64,000 bases of DNA from CAYWVR01 sp964461715 (GCA_964461715.1 CAYWVR010000001.1:93063-157062), one strand, 5' to 3'. Numbered from the stretch's first letter, positions 34,799-43,938 are shown. The notes: generated from the sequence alone by a model not told the origin. Numbers and translations are program-made.

Positions 34799-34816
34799 CG
34801 CCCCGCTTGCGGGGCG
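34799..34816 (+). terminator. Possible terminator after the serA operon
   Basis: CGCCCCGC and GCGGGGCG form an 8-bp stem around TT, followed by CTTT, 23 bp after the cytochrome stop. A second, competing stem (GGCGC-TTTC-GCGCC, 34813-34826) overlaps it. The U-tract is short. Confidence 0.4.
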
Positions 34817-34971
34817 CTTTCGCGCCAGAGACGTTCGAGGGCCCCCGAGCACAAAGGGGCGCGGCGGGTCTTCCGGCCCGCCGCAAAAGCGGCGCCCCCG
34901 TTCGGACGCGGCGGCGGGGAAATGCGCAGGACGATGCCGGGCCAAGCCCGGCGTGGTACGGTGACCGGACC

Positions 34972-36939
34972 ATGTACGGCTACGTCCTTCTGAGCCTGAT
35001 GATGACGCTCGTGGCGATGGACCTCGCCCGCGGGGCCCCCGCGCCCGCGGGCGGGCCGGTGCTCACCGCCATGGCGGCGCTGGCGGTCGTGGTGCTGGTG
35101 GCGGGGCTGGCGCTTGGGTCGTGGATCGCGCGGCACCGGGACCGGGTGCACCTGGAGGAGCAACGGTTCCTGCGCCGGGCGGGCCTGCTGGGCAAGCTCT
35201 ACCGTCTGCTCGTCGTGGCGGTCTGGGCGGGGATGCTCTTCGGGCTCGGGTGGCCGGCCCTGGCGGGGGCGTGGGCGCCCCTGGCGTGGGACTCGGTCCG
35301 GTTCGGCGTCACGCTCCTGCCGCTCCCGGGGCTCTGGCTCCTCTCGTGGGTCGCGCTCCACCGGGCGGACCGGCGGCTACGCGAGGTGATGTTCGAGCGG
35401 CTCGGAGTCCTCGTCCGCTCGGCCCAGTGGACCCTCGCGCGCTATGTCGTTTTCCGCCTCCGCCAGTACGTCCTCGTGATCCTCGTGCCGCTCTTTGTGT
35501 TCCTGTCGGTGCAGGACGCGGCGGCGGCGATCTGGGGATGGCCGCACGGCGGGCCGGCGGCGGTGGGTCTGGTGCTCGCGATGGTGGTGGCGGCGGCCTT
35601 GCTGGCCGGGGTGTGGCTCCGGGTCTGCTGGAGCACGGAGGTCATGCCGGGCGGCGACCTGCGTGCGCGCCTGGAGGCCCTGTCCGACCGCAGCCGCGTC
35701 CGTGTCGGCGACATCCTTGTCTGGCGGACGAACGTGACCATCGCCAACGGATGCATGGTCGGGCTCGTGGGCCCGCTTCGCTACATCATGATCACCGACG
35801 CCCTGATGCTCAGCCAGCCGAACGAGGAGATCGAGGCCGTCTTCGCCCACGAGGTCGCCCACGCTAAGTATCACCACGTCGCTATGTACATGGTGCTGGC
35901 GCTCGGCGGCGTGGGGGTGGCGACGCTGATCCTCGAAGGGGTCACGCTGGCGGCCCATGCCTTCGGCTACGTCCTGACGCAGGAGGCCCTGATCGGCCTG
36001 TTGGCCGCTTCGGTCCTCGGCTACTGGTGGCTCGTCTTCGGCTTCATCTCCCGGCGATGCGAGCTGGAGTGCGACCTCTACGCCGTCCGGGCCACGAGCT
36101 GCCCGGTCGGCTGCTCGCCGCCCGACACGGGGGCGCGGGCCTCGCGCGGATCGCTCGAACCCGACGCTCCCCGGGGCCTTTGCGAGCACCGCGTCGGTGT
36201 CTTCACCTCCGCCCTTCGCCGCATCTCGCGCTTAAACGGCTCTGCCGAGACGAGCCGTGGGTGGCGGCACTTCAGCGTGGCGCGCCGCTGCCGCTTCCTG
36301 GAACGGGTCCTGGCCGACCCGGCCAAGGGCGTCCGTTTCGAGCGGCGGGTCCGCCTCCTGAAGGCCGGGGCGCTCGGGGCGGCCGTAGTCGTTGTGGGCC
36401 TGGCGGCGGGGGTGTTCGTGCTCGCGTGGGCCCTGGCCTCAGGGCCGGATGACCCAGAGCACCCGGCAGGCCCAGAGGACGGCCGACCGGAGGAAGCGAC
36501 CTACCTCGTGCGCCTCGTGGATGGGCACCAGATGGACCGTCTCTCCCTCCGGCCGCCAGAGCTTCACCGTGACGCCGATCCGCCCGCGCAGTCGGACGAT
36601 CGCCGTCTGCCCCGGCTCCGGCCCGAGGCGCCGGTCGCAGACGACGACGTCGCCGTCGCGGATGCGGGGGACCATGCTGTCGCCGTCGACGCGCAGGCCG
36701 AAAAGGTCCGGCTCGGCCCGCTCCAGCCACGGCAAGTCCACGAACTCGGCCACCCCCTCGGCCGTCGGCTCGCGGAGCTGGACGAGCATGGCCGGTCGCC
36801 TCGGCCGCCCGGGCCAGGACGTCCGCGGGCGCGAGGCGGTTCGTCTCGTAGTAGTTGTACGTGGAAGGACGGAGGTCCAGCGCCCGGGCCATCGCCGCCC
36901 GTCCGCGCGGCCCGAAGACCCGCTCGCGAAGGGCCCTGA
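34972..36939 (+). CDS. M48-family integral-membrane metalloprotease, 3' end runs antisense into the next gene
   Basis: Frame of 655 residues from ATG 34972. Several N-terminal membrane segments (about residues 1-90 and 135-225) precede the zinc site HEVAHAKYHHV (about 298-308) and the third ligand region SRRCELECDLYAVRA, the M48 arrangement. A last membrane segment (AGALGAAVVVVGLAAGVFVL) lies around 465-485. After about residue 490 the frame stays open only as antisense of the S24 domain, so the true C-terminus is uncertain and the native stop codon seems to be lost. Membrane proteases of this class degrade or process envelope proteins. Upstream is a possible terminator. Confidence 0.75.
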   Translation: MYGYVLLSLMMTLVAMDLARGAPAPAGGPVLTAMAALAVVVLVAGLALGSWIARHRDRVHLEEQRFLRRAGLLGKLYRLLVVAVWAGMLFGLGWPALAGAWAPLAWDSVRFGVTLLPLPGLWLLSWVALHRADRRLREVMFERLGVLVRSAQWTLARYVVFRLRQYVLVILVPLFVFLSVQDAAAAIWGWPHGGPAAVGLVLAMVVAAALLAGVWLRVCWSTEVMPGGDLRARLEALSDRSRVRVGDILVWRTNVTIANGCMVGLVGPLRYIMITDALMLSQPNEEIEAVFAHEVAHAKYHHVAMYMVLALGGVGVATLILEGVTLAAHAFGYVLTQEALIGLLAASVLGYWWLVFGFISRRCELECDLYAVRATSCPVGCSPPDTGARASRGSLEPDAPRGLCEHRVGVFTSALRRISRLNGSAETSRGWRHFSVARRCRFLERVLADPAKGVRFERRVRLLKAGALGAAVVVVGLAAGVFVLAWALASGPDDPEHPAGPEDGRPEEATYLVRLVDGHQMDRLSLRPPELHRDADPPAQSDDRRLPRLRPEAPVADDDVAVADAGDHAVAVDAQAEKVRLGPLQPRQVHELGHPLGRRLAELDEHGRSPRPPGPGRPRARGGSSRSSCTWKDGGPAPGPSPPVRAARRPAREGP

Positions 36940-36973
36940 GACGCTTCGGAATCCCCTCGGCGGCTCCCTTCAT
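36439..36973 (-). pseudogene. XRE/S24 LexA-type repressor with frameshift
   Basis: Two frames are needed to read one protein. From ATG 36973 (GGAGG 8 nt upstream) the first frame gives MKGAAEGIPKRLRALRERVF and ALDLRPSTYNYYETNRLAPA, an XRE-type helix-turn-helix, up to RAAEATG. Near 36795 the homology moves to another frame, giving LVQLREPTAEGVAEFVDLPW and VDGDSMVPRIRDGDVVVCDR, a peptidase S24 (LexA/cI C-terminal) domain with the catalytic Ser region GDSM, to a stop at 36439. The linker normally present between the two domains is missing, so a deletion with a frameshift is likely. It is antisense to the 3' part of the M48 frame. Confidence 0.65.
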
Positions 36974-37161
36974 TGCCCGTGCCTCCCCTCCATTGCCCGG
37001 AATCGACGCCATCGCGTGCGACTCCGCGCCCTTCGTTCGCATATGCGCACGATAGCCGGTTCCGGGCGTCGGGGCAAGCCTTACATGGCGATCTCTCCGG
37101 TCCCCTCCCGGCTTTCGCTTCCGATACGGCGGAACCTTTCGCCGACGGCCTGTTCCGTTCG

Positions 37162-37167
37162 TATAAT
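37162..37167 (+). promoter_or_regulatory. -10 element upstream of the ECF sigma gene
   Basis: Perfect TATAAT, 90 bp before ATG 37258. No good -35 at the correct distance (TTCGCC at 37138 is weak), so recognition may depend on another factor. Confidence 0.45.
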
Positions 37168-37257
37168 GGAATAGGAAGGTGGAGTTTTCCACGAAACGGA
37201 GGGGTGTGAGGGCCGTCCAGTATGGTGGACAGAGGCATGGAAGGCGGAGATCGGCCC

Positions 37258-37926
37258 ATGCATGCAGTGGCGGCGGCCGCGCGGTTGGACGCTGAGGCGC
37301 TCGGCTCCTTGAGCGAGGCGATGGCACGCAAGCGCGCCGACCTGGCCGGGCTTCTTGAGGTTGCCCGAAGCGGCGACGCCGACGCGTTCACGGAGCTCGT
37401 CCACCGGTTCGAGCGGAGCACGTACCTCTTTGTCCTGCGCATGGTCCGGCGGCCCTCGGTGGCCGAGGACCTCGCCCAGGACGTCTTCATCCGGCTCTGG
37501 CGCCACCTCGGCGAGTTCGACTCCGCCGAGACGCTCCCCGCCTGGATCCGCCGCGTTGCCGTCAACGCCGTCATCGACCATTGGCGCAAGACCGACGCTC
37601 GCCAGCGGAAGCTCCAGGCCTTCCGGGAGCATCCGGTGGCGCGGCACGCGGTGCGTCCGTCGGCGCGGATGGAGACGCAGGAGGCGATGGACGCGGTGCG
37701 GACGGCCATTGACCGTCTGCCCCCGAAGCTTCGGAGCGTGCTCATGCTGCGGACCGTCGAGGGCCTCGACTACGAGGAGCTCGGTGAAGTCCTGGGCCTA
37801 TCCGCCGGCGCCGTTCGGAGCCGGCTCTTCCGCGCCCGGCAGGAAGTGCACGAGACGCTGAAACGCCTCAACGCCGCCGACTACTTGGCCGAGATGTACC
37901 GGACCGCCCGGCGGCAGAGCAACTGA
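37258..37926 (+). CDS. ECF-family RNA polymerase sigma factor
   Basis: 222 residues. Sigma region 2 (about 30-95: ELVHRFERSTYLFVLRMVRR, then AEDLAQDVFIRLWRHLGEFD) binds core polymerase and the -10; region 4 (about 150-205: VRTAIDRLPPKLRSVLMLRT, then YEELGEVLGLSAGAVRSRLF) binds the -35. No sigma region 1.1 or 3 is present, so it is ECF. ATG 37258 (MHAVAAAARLD) has GGAG 8 nt upstream; earlier ATGs at 37222 and 37237 are weaker. The zinc-finger-like anti-sigma gene follows 37 bp downstream. Confidence 0.9.
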   Translation: MHAVAAAARLDAEALGSLSEAMARKRADLAGLLEVARSGDADAFTELVHRFERSTYLFVLRMVRRPSVAEDLAQDVFIRLWRHLGEFDSAETLPAWIRRVAVNAVIDHWRKTDARQRKLQAFREHPVARHAVRPSARMETQEAMDAVRTAIDRLPPKLRSVLMLRTVEGLDYEELGEVLGLSAGAVRSRLFRARQEVHETLKRLNAADYLAEMYRTARRQSN

Positions 37927-37963
37927 GCAGGGCACCCGGACGGGGCTTGCGCGGGGTAGGGCA

Positions 37964-38656
37964 ATGGGACGCTGCATGGCCAGACGAATCCTCAGCCAGT
38001 ACCACGACGGCGAGCTCGCGCCCGTGGCGGCGCGGCGGGCCCGCCGCCACGTCGAAGCCTGCCCCCGCTGCGCCGAGGCCCTCCTGGAGATGGAGACCGT
38101 CGACACGGCTGTCCGGGCCGTCGCCGTCGGGGCCGCTACGACGCCCGACATCGCCCGGGCCGTCACCTCGGACCTGAAAGCCCGCGGGGCGTTCTTCAGC
38201 GCGCGGGTCGCCGCCGGCCGCCGCCGCCTCTTCGGCGGGCGCGTGGCCGTGGCCCGCGCCGCGGCGGCCGTGGTGCTGGCGGCGGTATTGGTGGCGGCGG
38301 TGTTCGCGGGGCTGGATCGACTGTCGCGGGAGGACTGGGCCCGCCAGACGGCTCCCGTCCTGGCCGACGCCGACCGTGTCCTCGTGCGGCTCGTCTACGT
38401 CGACCCGGAGGCCCGGCCCGACGCCCTATCCCGGGCGCGGGCCGAGGCGCGTCAGCTCGGCCTGCCGGAGCGCCTGGCCGATGTCGGCAGCAAGGCCGGC
38501 CCCGCCCTCGCCCCCGAGTTCGGGTACCTGACACGCACGTTCGAGGTACTCGCGGGGACGCAGGAGATCCCGGCCGACGTGGCCGAGGGCCTGGCGCGCG
38601 GCGACGTGCGGGATCGCGTGGTCCGTCTGCGCGAGGATCTCGCCGCACGGTTCTGA
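37964..38656 (+). CDS. Putative zinc-finger anti-sigma factor
   Basis: 230 residues. The N-terminus has a zf-HC2-like zinc site, QYHDGELAPVAARRARRHVE followed by CPRCAEAL: H-x(n)-H-x3-C-x2-C (about 13-40). A single membrane segment at about 90-115 (AVVLAAVLVAAVFAGL) is followed by a periplasmic part with no known fold. It is one gene after the ECF sigma factor, the usual arrangement in which the cytoplasmic zinc domain holds the sigma factor inactive until an envelope signal is sensed. Starts at 37964 or 37976 are possible. Confidence 0.82.
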   Translation: MGRCMARRILSQYHDGELAPVAARRARRHVEACPRCAEALLEMETVDTAVRAVAVGAATTPDIARAVTSDLKARGAFFSARVAAGRRRLFGGRVAVARAAAAVVLAAVLVAAVFAGLDRLSREDWARQTAPVLADADRVLVRLVYVDPEARPDALSRARAEARQLGLPERLADVGSKAGPALAPEFGYLTRTFEVLAGTQEIPADVAEGLARGDVRDRVVRLREDLAARF

Positions 38657-38760
38657 ATGATCCCACTTCCCCTGGGTGGTGACACGGGACGGTTGCCTGT
38701 CCGTGCCATCGTGGCGACTGCTGAGCGGAGGAAGGGGGTCGACGGGTCGCCCGGCCGCGA

Positions 38761-38766
38761 TATAAT
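38761..38766 (+). promoter_or_regulatory. -10 element upstream of the phosphoesterase gene
   Basis: TATAAT at 38761-38766, 32 bp before ATG 38799. The -35 region (GTCGAC near 38738) is weak. Confidence 0.45.
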
Positions 38767-38798
38767 GCCGCGGCCCTTTTCGTCGGGAGGTCGAGTGG

Positions 38799-39797
38799 AT
38801 GCGGCAGGCGTGGGTGGGTCTCGTGCTGATCGTCGCGGGGGCCGCCGGATGCACGCCGCACGTCCCCGCCGAACGGGTCACCTTCGCCACGCTTGCGGGC
38901 GTCTACTATGACGCCACCGGCGGGGCCAGCGTCGAGGCCGCCCTCGCCGAGGACGCCGACGTCCTCCTTTCCCGGGCGGTCACCCGCATCAACACGGTCG
39001 ACGAGCCGGACTTCGTCCTCCTGGCCGGCGACCTGTTGGCCCGCTCCGACCCCTTGAGCCTCGATCGCCTCAAGGCTCGTCTCGACGACCTTGCCGTTCC
39101 GTACTATGTCGTCCTCGGCGACCACGACGGCCCCGTCGCGCCCGGCAAGGGCGAGACCGTGAGCCGCAGCACCATCATCTGGGCCTTCCAGGGTCACGGC
39201 TTCCAGGGGGCGCGGGAGTATTGGGCCGCCGAGGTGCGCCCGGGGCTGCTGCTCGTGGGGCTGGATACGGCGGTGCCGGGTCGGGCGGCGGGGCACGTCG
39301 GCGTGCGGCAACTGGCGTGGCTCGACCGGATGCTCGCGGCCCATCCGGCGAAGGCGGTGATCGTGGCCGCCCATCACGGCTTGGTCCCGCTGCATCCGCT
39401 GGACGAGGGCCAGGCGTGGCGGAACCTCATGGTCGACAACGCGGACGCTGTCCGGGCGGTGCTCCAGCGGCACCCGAACGTGGTGCTCGTGGTGACGGGC
39501 CACCACCACTTCGCCGAGGGCCGCGTCGAGGGACACGTCGTGCACTTGGCGGCGCCGAGCGTGTCGGTCTGGCCGCTGGCCTACGCGCTGGTGCGTCTGG
39601 GGCGGACCGAAGCCGAGGCGCTCTGGGTGCCCCTGGACGAGAGCGACCTGAGGCGCCGGGCCCAGGAGCGGCTCCTGGCGAGCTCGACGCTGCGCGGGCC
39701 GTTCCCGGCCGGCGAGGACGGCGACACGGCATGCGTCCGCCTTTTCGGCGGCAAGAAGCTGGAGAAGTATCGTCTGCCGACCATCCGACCGGACTGA
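38799..39797 (+). CDS. Calcineurin-like metallophosphoesterase lipoprotein
   Basis: 332 residues. Lipoprotein signal MRQAWVGLVLIVAGAAGC, Cys18 as the lipid site. Phosphoesterase motifs: FVLLAGDLLARSDP, VVLGDHDGP (GDHD where GNHD is usual), VIVAAHHGLVPLH and VVTGHHHFAEG. The first D-x-H block is not obvious (FATLAGVYYDATGG), so one metal ligand may be missing or variant. Likely faces the periplasm or outer leaflet; substrate unknown. Convergent with the XRE-cupin gene (9 bp). Confidence 0.85.
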   Translation: MRQAWVGLVLIVAGAAGCTPHVPAERVTFATLAGVYYDATGGASVEAALAEDADVLLSRAVTRINTVDEPDFVLLAGDLLARSDPLSLDRLKARLDDLAVPYYVVLGDHDGPVAPGKGETVSRSTIIWAFQGHGFQGAREYWAAEVRPGLLLVGLDTAVPGRAAGHVGVRQLAWLDRMLAAHPAKAVIVAAHHGLVPLHPLDEGQAWRNLMVDNADAVRAVLQRHPNVVLVVTGHHHFAEGRVEGHVVHLAAPSVSVWPLAYALVRLGRTEAEALWVPLDESDLRRRAQERLLASSTLRGPFPAGEDGDTACVRLFGGKKLEKYRLPTIRPD

Positions 39798-39806
39798 CCC
39801 GCCCGT

Positions 39807-40325
39807 CTACGGCCGCTTCGGCGACAGGACGCAGACGAACTGGCTGTCCTGGAGCGCCTCGTACTCGTGGTCGAAGAAGCAGTCCCACACGAGGCCCTCG
39901 CCCGAGCCCACCTGGTAGTCCGTGCCGCGCACCTGCACCCGGAGCTTCCCGTCCAGAACGTAGCAGTGCTCGTAATCGTTTCGGTGCATCTCCGAGGCGT
40001 TGCCGCGCGCCCCTTTCGGTGCGGTGACCAGGCAGATGCGCGTGCCGTCGAGGTCGATCCATTGGCACTGGCCCTCGCCGAGGACCTTGCGCTTCTGCTC
40101 CTTGGCGCGGATGGGCAGCTTGCCCTCGGCCAGGGCGAGCAGATGATGGGTCGGCAGATCGAGGGCCCGGGCGATGCGGTCGAGCGTCCGCAGCTCCGGG
40201 TTGCCCTGGTTCCGCTCGAGTTTCGAGAGGGCGACGTAGCTCACGCCGCACTTCTCGCTCAGACCGTTGATGGTCAGCCCGTGCTTCTTCCGCAGGCCCC
40301 TCAAGACACTGAAATCGTAGGTCAT
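39807..40325 (-). CDS. XRE-family regulator with cupin domain
   Basis: 172 residues. N-terminal helix-turn-helix (about 5-60: LRKKHGLTINGLSEKCGVSY, then LSKLERNQGNPELRTLDRIA) and C-terminal cupin (about 95-165: HRNDYEHCYVLDGKLRVQVR, DCFFDHEYEALQDSQFVCVL). The cupin usually senses a small molecule and tunes DNA binding. AAGGGG lies upstream of ATG 40325 at about 8 nt. It is downstream of the minus-strand addBA genes (26 bp) and may be co-transcribed with them. Confidence 0.88.
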   Translation of the reverse strand: MTYDFSVLRGLRKKHGLTINGLSEKCGVSYVALSKLERNQGNPELRTLDRIARALDLPTHHLLALAEGKLPIRAKEQKRKVLGEGQCQWIDLDGTRICLVTAPKGARGNASEMHRNDYEHCYVLDGKLRVQVRGTDYQVGSGEGLVWDCFFDHEYEALQDSQFVCVLSPKRP

Positions 40326-40350
40326 CGTGTTCCCCCCTTCGCCGGGTGAA

Positions 40351-43300
40351 TCAGGGTTCCTGGATCTTGTCACCGCAGACTTTCTGGAACCGGCACCGGT
40401 CGCAGGCCTGACGGGGGCCGGGCTCGAACCGCCCGGCCGCCATGCCCCGGAGCGCCTCACGCGCCTCGGATTCCACCGCCTTCAGGTCCTCGGTGGCAAG
40501 GCTATGCCTGTGCGTGACGGCCGAATCGAGGAAGTAGACGGACCACGCCGCCGGCGGCCGCCCGAGCCATCGCGCCAGCGCCAGGGCATAGAGTCCCAGT
40601 TGCAGGCGGTAGCGCTCCGCCCCCTCGGCTGCGTCCTCCTCCGTGCTCGGCCGGCCGCTCTTGTGGTCGACCAGCTCCCACCGTCCGTCGGCGTCCTCGA
40701 ACACCAGGTCCACGGTGCCCGCCACGCGGGTCGCGTCGAGGGCCAGAAGGACGGGCATCTCGCGCTCGGTGCGTCGGGCGGCCGCGACGCGGCGGCCGAG
40801 GTCGCTCGCGCGGAAGGCGGCCAGGGCCTCCTCGGCGGCGCGGCGACGGGCGTCTTCGACCGTCGGCGGCGCCGGCGGCGCTTCGCGAAGCGCGCCGGTC
40901 ACGGCCGCCTCGACCGCCTCCTCCGATGGGCCTGCCAGCTCGAGGGCCCGGTGCAAGAGCTTCCCGCGCCCGGCGGGCGTCAAGCCCGTCGCGGGGTCGG
41001 GCCGCGGTTCGGCGGGCGTATCGACGCCGAGGACCCGCGTCCAGAGGTAGCGGCGCGGGCAGGCCGCGTAGGTGTTGAGGTCGGTGGCGGTGACCCGGGC
41101 GGGGGGGAACGCGAGGCGAGGCAGCGGGGCGATACGGGCGAGGGTTTCCTCGATCCGTCCGGCCGGGGCCGACTCGCGCCGGGCCCGAAGCGCCGACCAG
41201 ACGACCCGACCCCCCTCGAATATGCCGCGCGGGCCGACCCGCCGCGCATCGCGGCGGACGGTCTCTTGGACGGGTCCGCAGGCGACCATCTTGACGTTCC
41301 CCCCGGTCGGCGTCTCGGCGTCGGCTTCGTCTCGGCCCGCGCCAAAGGCCGCCAACACCTGCTCGAGCCACGTTGCTGCGCGAGACCGATTGTATATCCT
41401 GGCGCCGGCCAGTATCAAATAATCTTTTGCGCGGGTGGTGGCGACATAGAGGAGGCGCAGCGACTCGGCCCGGGCGGCGCGGGCGTCGGCCGCCCGCGCC
41501 AGCGCCAGTGCGCACGACGGGGCCGCGTCGCTCTCCTCGTCGCGAAGCCGCACGGCCAGGCCCGTGATGGGATGCAGGAGCACCGGGTCGCGCGGCGGCT
41601 GGAGCGACCGGGCCAGGTCCGGCACGACGACGATCGGGAACTCCAGACCCTTGGCCTTGTGGATGGTCATCAGGCGGACGGTGTCGCCGCCGGGGTCCTC
41701 GACGGAGGCCTGCTCCTGGCGCATCTCGCTGCGGAGGAAATCCGTAACGTAGTGGATGTAGTCGCAGAGGGCATAGAGGCCCTCGCCCTCGAAGCGGCGC
41801 GCCAGCTCGACCATCTGCCGCAGGTTCGCGTAGGCCCGGGCCCCGCCGAAACGGCCCACCGCGCCGGCCGCATAGCCGGAGTCGAACGTGACCCGGTCCA
41901 CGAGGTCCGCGAGGGAGAGGCGGTCCTTGAGCGCCGACCACTCCGCCAGGCGCGCCGCGGCACGCTCCGCGCCCCGGAGGTCCTCCTCTTCGAGGCCCTT
42001 GATCTCGGCGGCCCGCTCCAGGGCGCGGGCGAGGTCGGGTCCCGCGCGGCCGAGGCGCCAGAGTCCCTCGTCGCTGACGGCGAAGAAGGGCGAGCGCAAG
42101 AGGCCCGCGAGGTTCAGGTGGTCGTCGGGATCGTCGATCACCCGTAGGGCGGCGAGGACGTCCAGGACCTCCTGCTGCTTGTAGAACCCGCCGCCCGAGA
42201 CCACCGTGTAGGGCACGCCTTGCCGCTCCAGGGCCTCCTCGTACAGGTGAAGGAAGCTCATGCGGCGAAAGAGAATGGCGACGTCGCCCCACCGGGCCGG
42301 TCGTGCGGTCTCCGTGTTGGAATCCCGGACCTGCACGTCGCCGTCGGAGACGGCGGCCTGGATGCGTGCGGCGAGGGCCCGGGCCTCCTCCAGGTGCCCC
42401 TCCTCGCTGCGGAACCAGCCCTCGTCGTCCTCGGGGTTGGTGATGACGAGGCACTCGGCGGGCGGGTCGTTCACCGGGGGTTGCAGCCCCTCGATCGGCT
42501 CGTACGCCTCGCCCATGAGCGGTGAGAAGAGGTCGTTGACGAGGTCCGCCAGACCCGCGCTCAGCCGCCAGCTCTCCACCAGCGGTTTCCTGCCGTCCGG
42601 GCCGACTCGGTCGCGGGCCTCGTCGAAGACCTCGACCTCCGCCCCGCGGAATCGGTAGATGGACTGCTTGGGGTCGCCGACGCCGAAGAACGCGCCGTTG
42701 CGCATCGCCCCCCCGCGTCCGCCCTTCGAGGCAAGCCGCTCGACGATCTCGAACTGGAGCGCGTTCGTGTCCTGCAGCTCGTCGACGAGGATCGCCCGGA
42801 AGCGGGCGCGGCAGGCGTCGAGGACCCGCCGGTCGCGGCGCAAGAGGTCGCGGGCGAGCACCTGGAGATCCTCGAAGTCAAGGACGCTGCGGCGGCGTTT
42901 CTCGACGTCGTAGCGCTCGATGGCGACGCGAGCCGTGTGGTCGAGGGCCCGGGCGACGGCCAGATGGGCCCGTTCCGCCGCCTCGTCGAAGGGGGGGAAC
43001 CGCGCGCGCACCTTGCGGAACGTGTCGCGGAGGGTGCCGACCGCGTCCTTGGCTTCCTTCAGGGCCTCCTTGGAAGGCCACTTCTTCGCGCTGCCGCCCC
43101 GAAGATTCGCGCCGCAGATCGTCTCGACGGCCTCGGCGGCGATCTCCGGGGTCCGGGCCGTGCGCAGACGCCGGAGGGCGTCGTCGACGGCGGCCCGGGT
43201 CTCCTCCATTCGGTCGCCGACTTCGCCCGAGAGGGAGGCGACGGTGCGCGCGGCGTCGGCGACGGCCGCGCTGTCGAGGGCCTCGTCGGTCGCACGGCGG

Positions 43301-43938
43301 ATCTCCTCGCCGACTTCCGCCTCCAGGGCCCGGAGAATCTCCACGTCCGAGGCCGCCAGCGCCGGGGCCGCGATCCGCTCGAGTTTCTCCCGCTGGTCGC
43401 GCACCAGGTCCGCGAGCACCGACCGGAGCGTCCGCAGGTCGAAGTGCGCGAGGACGGTTTCGGCGTCCGGGTCGTCGGCGTCGAGAAGATTCTCGATCGT
43501 GACCGTGACGAGCCGGTCCACCAGGAGGGCTGCCTCGGCCTCGTCCAGGAGGTCGAAGCCGGGATCGACGCCCGCCTCGATGGGGTACTGCCTCAGGAGC
43601 GACGCGCAGAACCCGTGGATCGTGTTGATGGGGGCGACGTCCACGTCCCAGTACCGCTCGAGCCAGCGTCCGAGCCTGACCGGGTCGCCGGCGCGGCGGG
43701 CCTGGTCGATGCGGTCCCGGCAGGCCTTGCGGATGCGGTCGCGCATCTCGGCGGCGGCGTTCTCGGTGAAAGTGATCGCCGCCAGCCGCTCCAGCGCCAG
43801 GTCCGGCATCTCGTCCAGGAAGCGGACGTACCGCTCCACCAGGACCCGCGTCTTGCCGCACCCCGCGCCGCTCGTGACGCAGGTGTTGCGGCGGAGGTCC
43901 TCGACGGCGGCGCGTTGATCGTCGGTGAGGGGGCTCAC
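40351..43938 (-). CDS. addA: AddA-type helicase/nuclease subunit
   Basis: 1195 residues, UvrD-like SF1A helicase plus RecB nuclease. Motifs in order: Q-motif LTDDQRAAVEDL, Walker A TSGAGCGKTRV, LDFEDLQVLARD, VDELQDTNALQ (Walker B), GVGDPKQSIYRFRGAE, LMTIHKAKGLEFPIVVV, LLYVATTRAKDYLIL. The C-terminal PD-(D/E)xK nuclease has GTVDLVFEDADGRWELVDHK. Unusually for AddA, it also has C...CxxCxxxxxC (CPRRY about residue 965; CDRCRFQKVC near the end), the layout of an Fe-S-stabilised nuclease. It processes double-strand breaks for recombination. GTG 43938 overlaps the addB stop (GTGA). Confidence 0.92.
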   Translation of the reverse strand: MSPLTDDQRAAVEDLRRNTCVTSGAGCGKTRVLVERYVRFLDEMPDLALERLAAITFTENAAAEMRDRIRKACRDRIDQARRAGDPVRLGRWLERYWDVDVAPINTIHGFCASLLRQYPIEAGVDPGFDLLDEAEAALLVDRLVTVTIENLLDADDPDAETVLAHFDLRTLRSVLADLVRDQREKLERIAAPALAASDVEILRALEAEVGEEIRRATDEALDSAAVADAARTVASLSGEVGDRMEETRAAVDDALRRLRTARTPEIAAEAVETICGANLRGGSAKKWPSKEALKEAKDAVGTLRDTFRKVRARFPPFDEAAERAHLAVARALDHTARVAIERYDVEKRRRSVLDFEDLQVLARDLLRRDRRVLDACRARFRAILVDELQDTNALQFEIVERLASKGGRGGAMRNGAFFGVGDPKQSIYRFRGAEVEVFDEARDRVGPDGRKPLVESWRLSAGLADLVNDLFSPLMGEAYEPIEGLQPPVNDPPAECLVITNPEDDEGWFRSEEGHLEEARALAARIQAAVSDGDVQVRDSNTETARPARWGDVAILFRRMSFLHLYEEALERQGVPYTVVSGGGFYKQQEVLDVLAALRVIDDPDDHLNLAGLLRSPFFAVSDEGLWRLGRAGPDLARALERAAEIKGLEEEDLRGAERAAARLAEWSALKDRLSLADLVDRVTFDSGYAAGAVGRFGGARAYANLRQMVELARRFEGEGLYALCDYIHYVTDFLRSEMRQEQASVEDPGGDTVRLMTIHKAKGLEFPIVVVPDLARSLQPPRDPVLLHPITGLAVRLRDEESDAAPSCALALARAADARAARAESLRLLYVATTRAKDYLILAGARIYNRSRAATWLEQVLAAFGAGRDEADAETPTGGNVKMVACGPVQETVRRDARRVGPRGIFEGGRVVWSALRARRESAPAGRIEETLARIAPLPRLAFPPARVTATDLNTYAACPRRYLWTRVLGVDTPAEPRPDPATGLTPAGRGKLLHRALELAGPSEEAVEAAVTGALREAPPAPPTVEDARRRAAEEALAAFRASDLGRRVAAARRTEREMPVLLALDATRVAGTVDLVFEDADGRWELVDHKSGRPSTEEDAAEGAERYRLQLGLYALALARWLGRPPAAWSVYFLDSAVTHRHSLATEDLKAVESEAREALRGMAAGRFEPGPRQACDRCRFQKVCGDKIQEP

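Noticed and set aside
36439..37326. Prophage repressor and lysogeny region
   Set aside because: The S24/XRE gene is alone; no integrase, structural or other phage gene is nearby, and the flanks are ordinary chromosomal genes.
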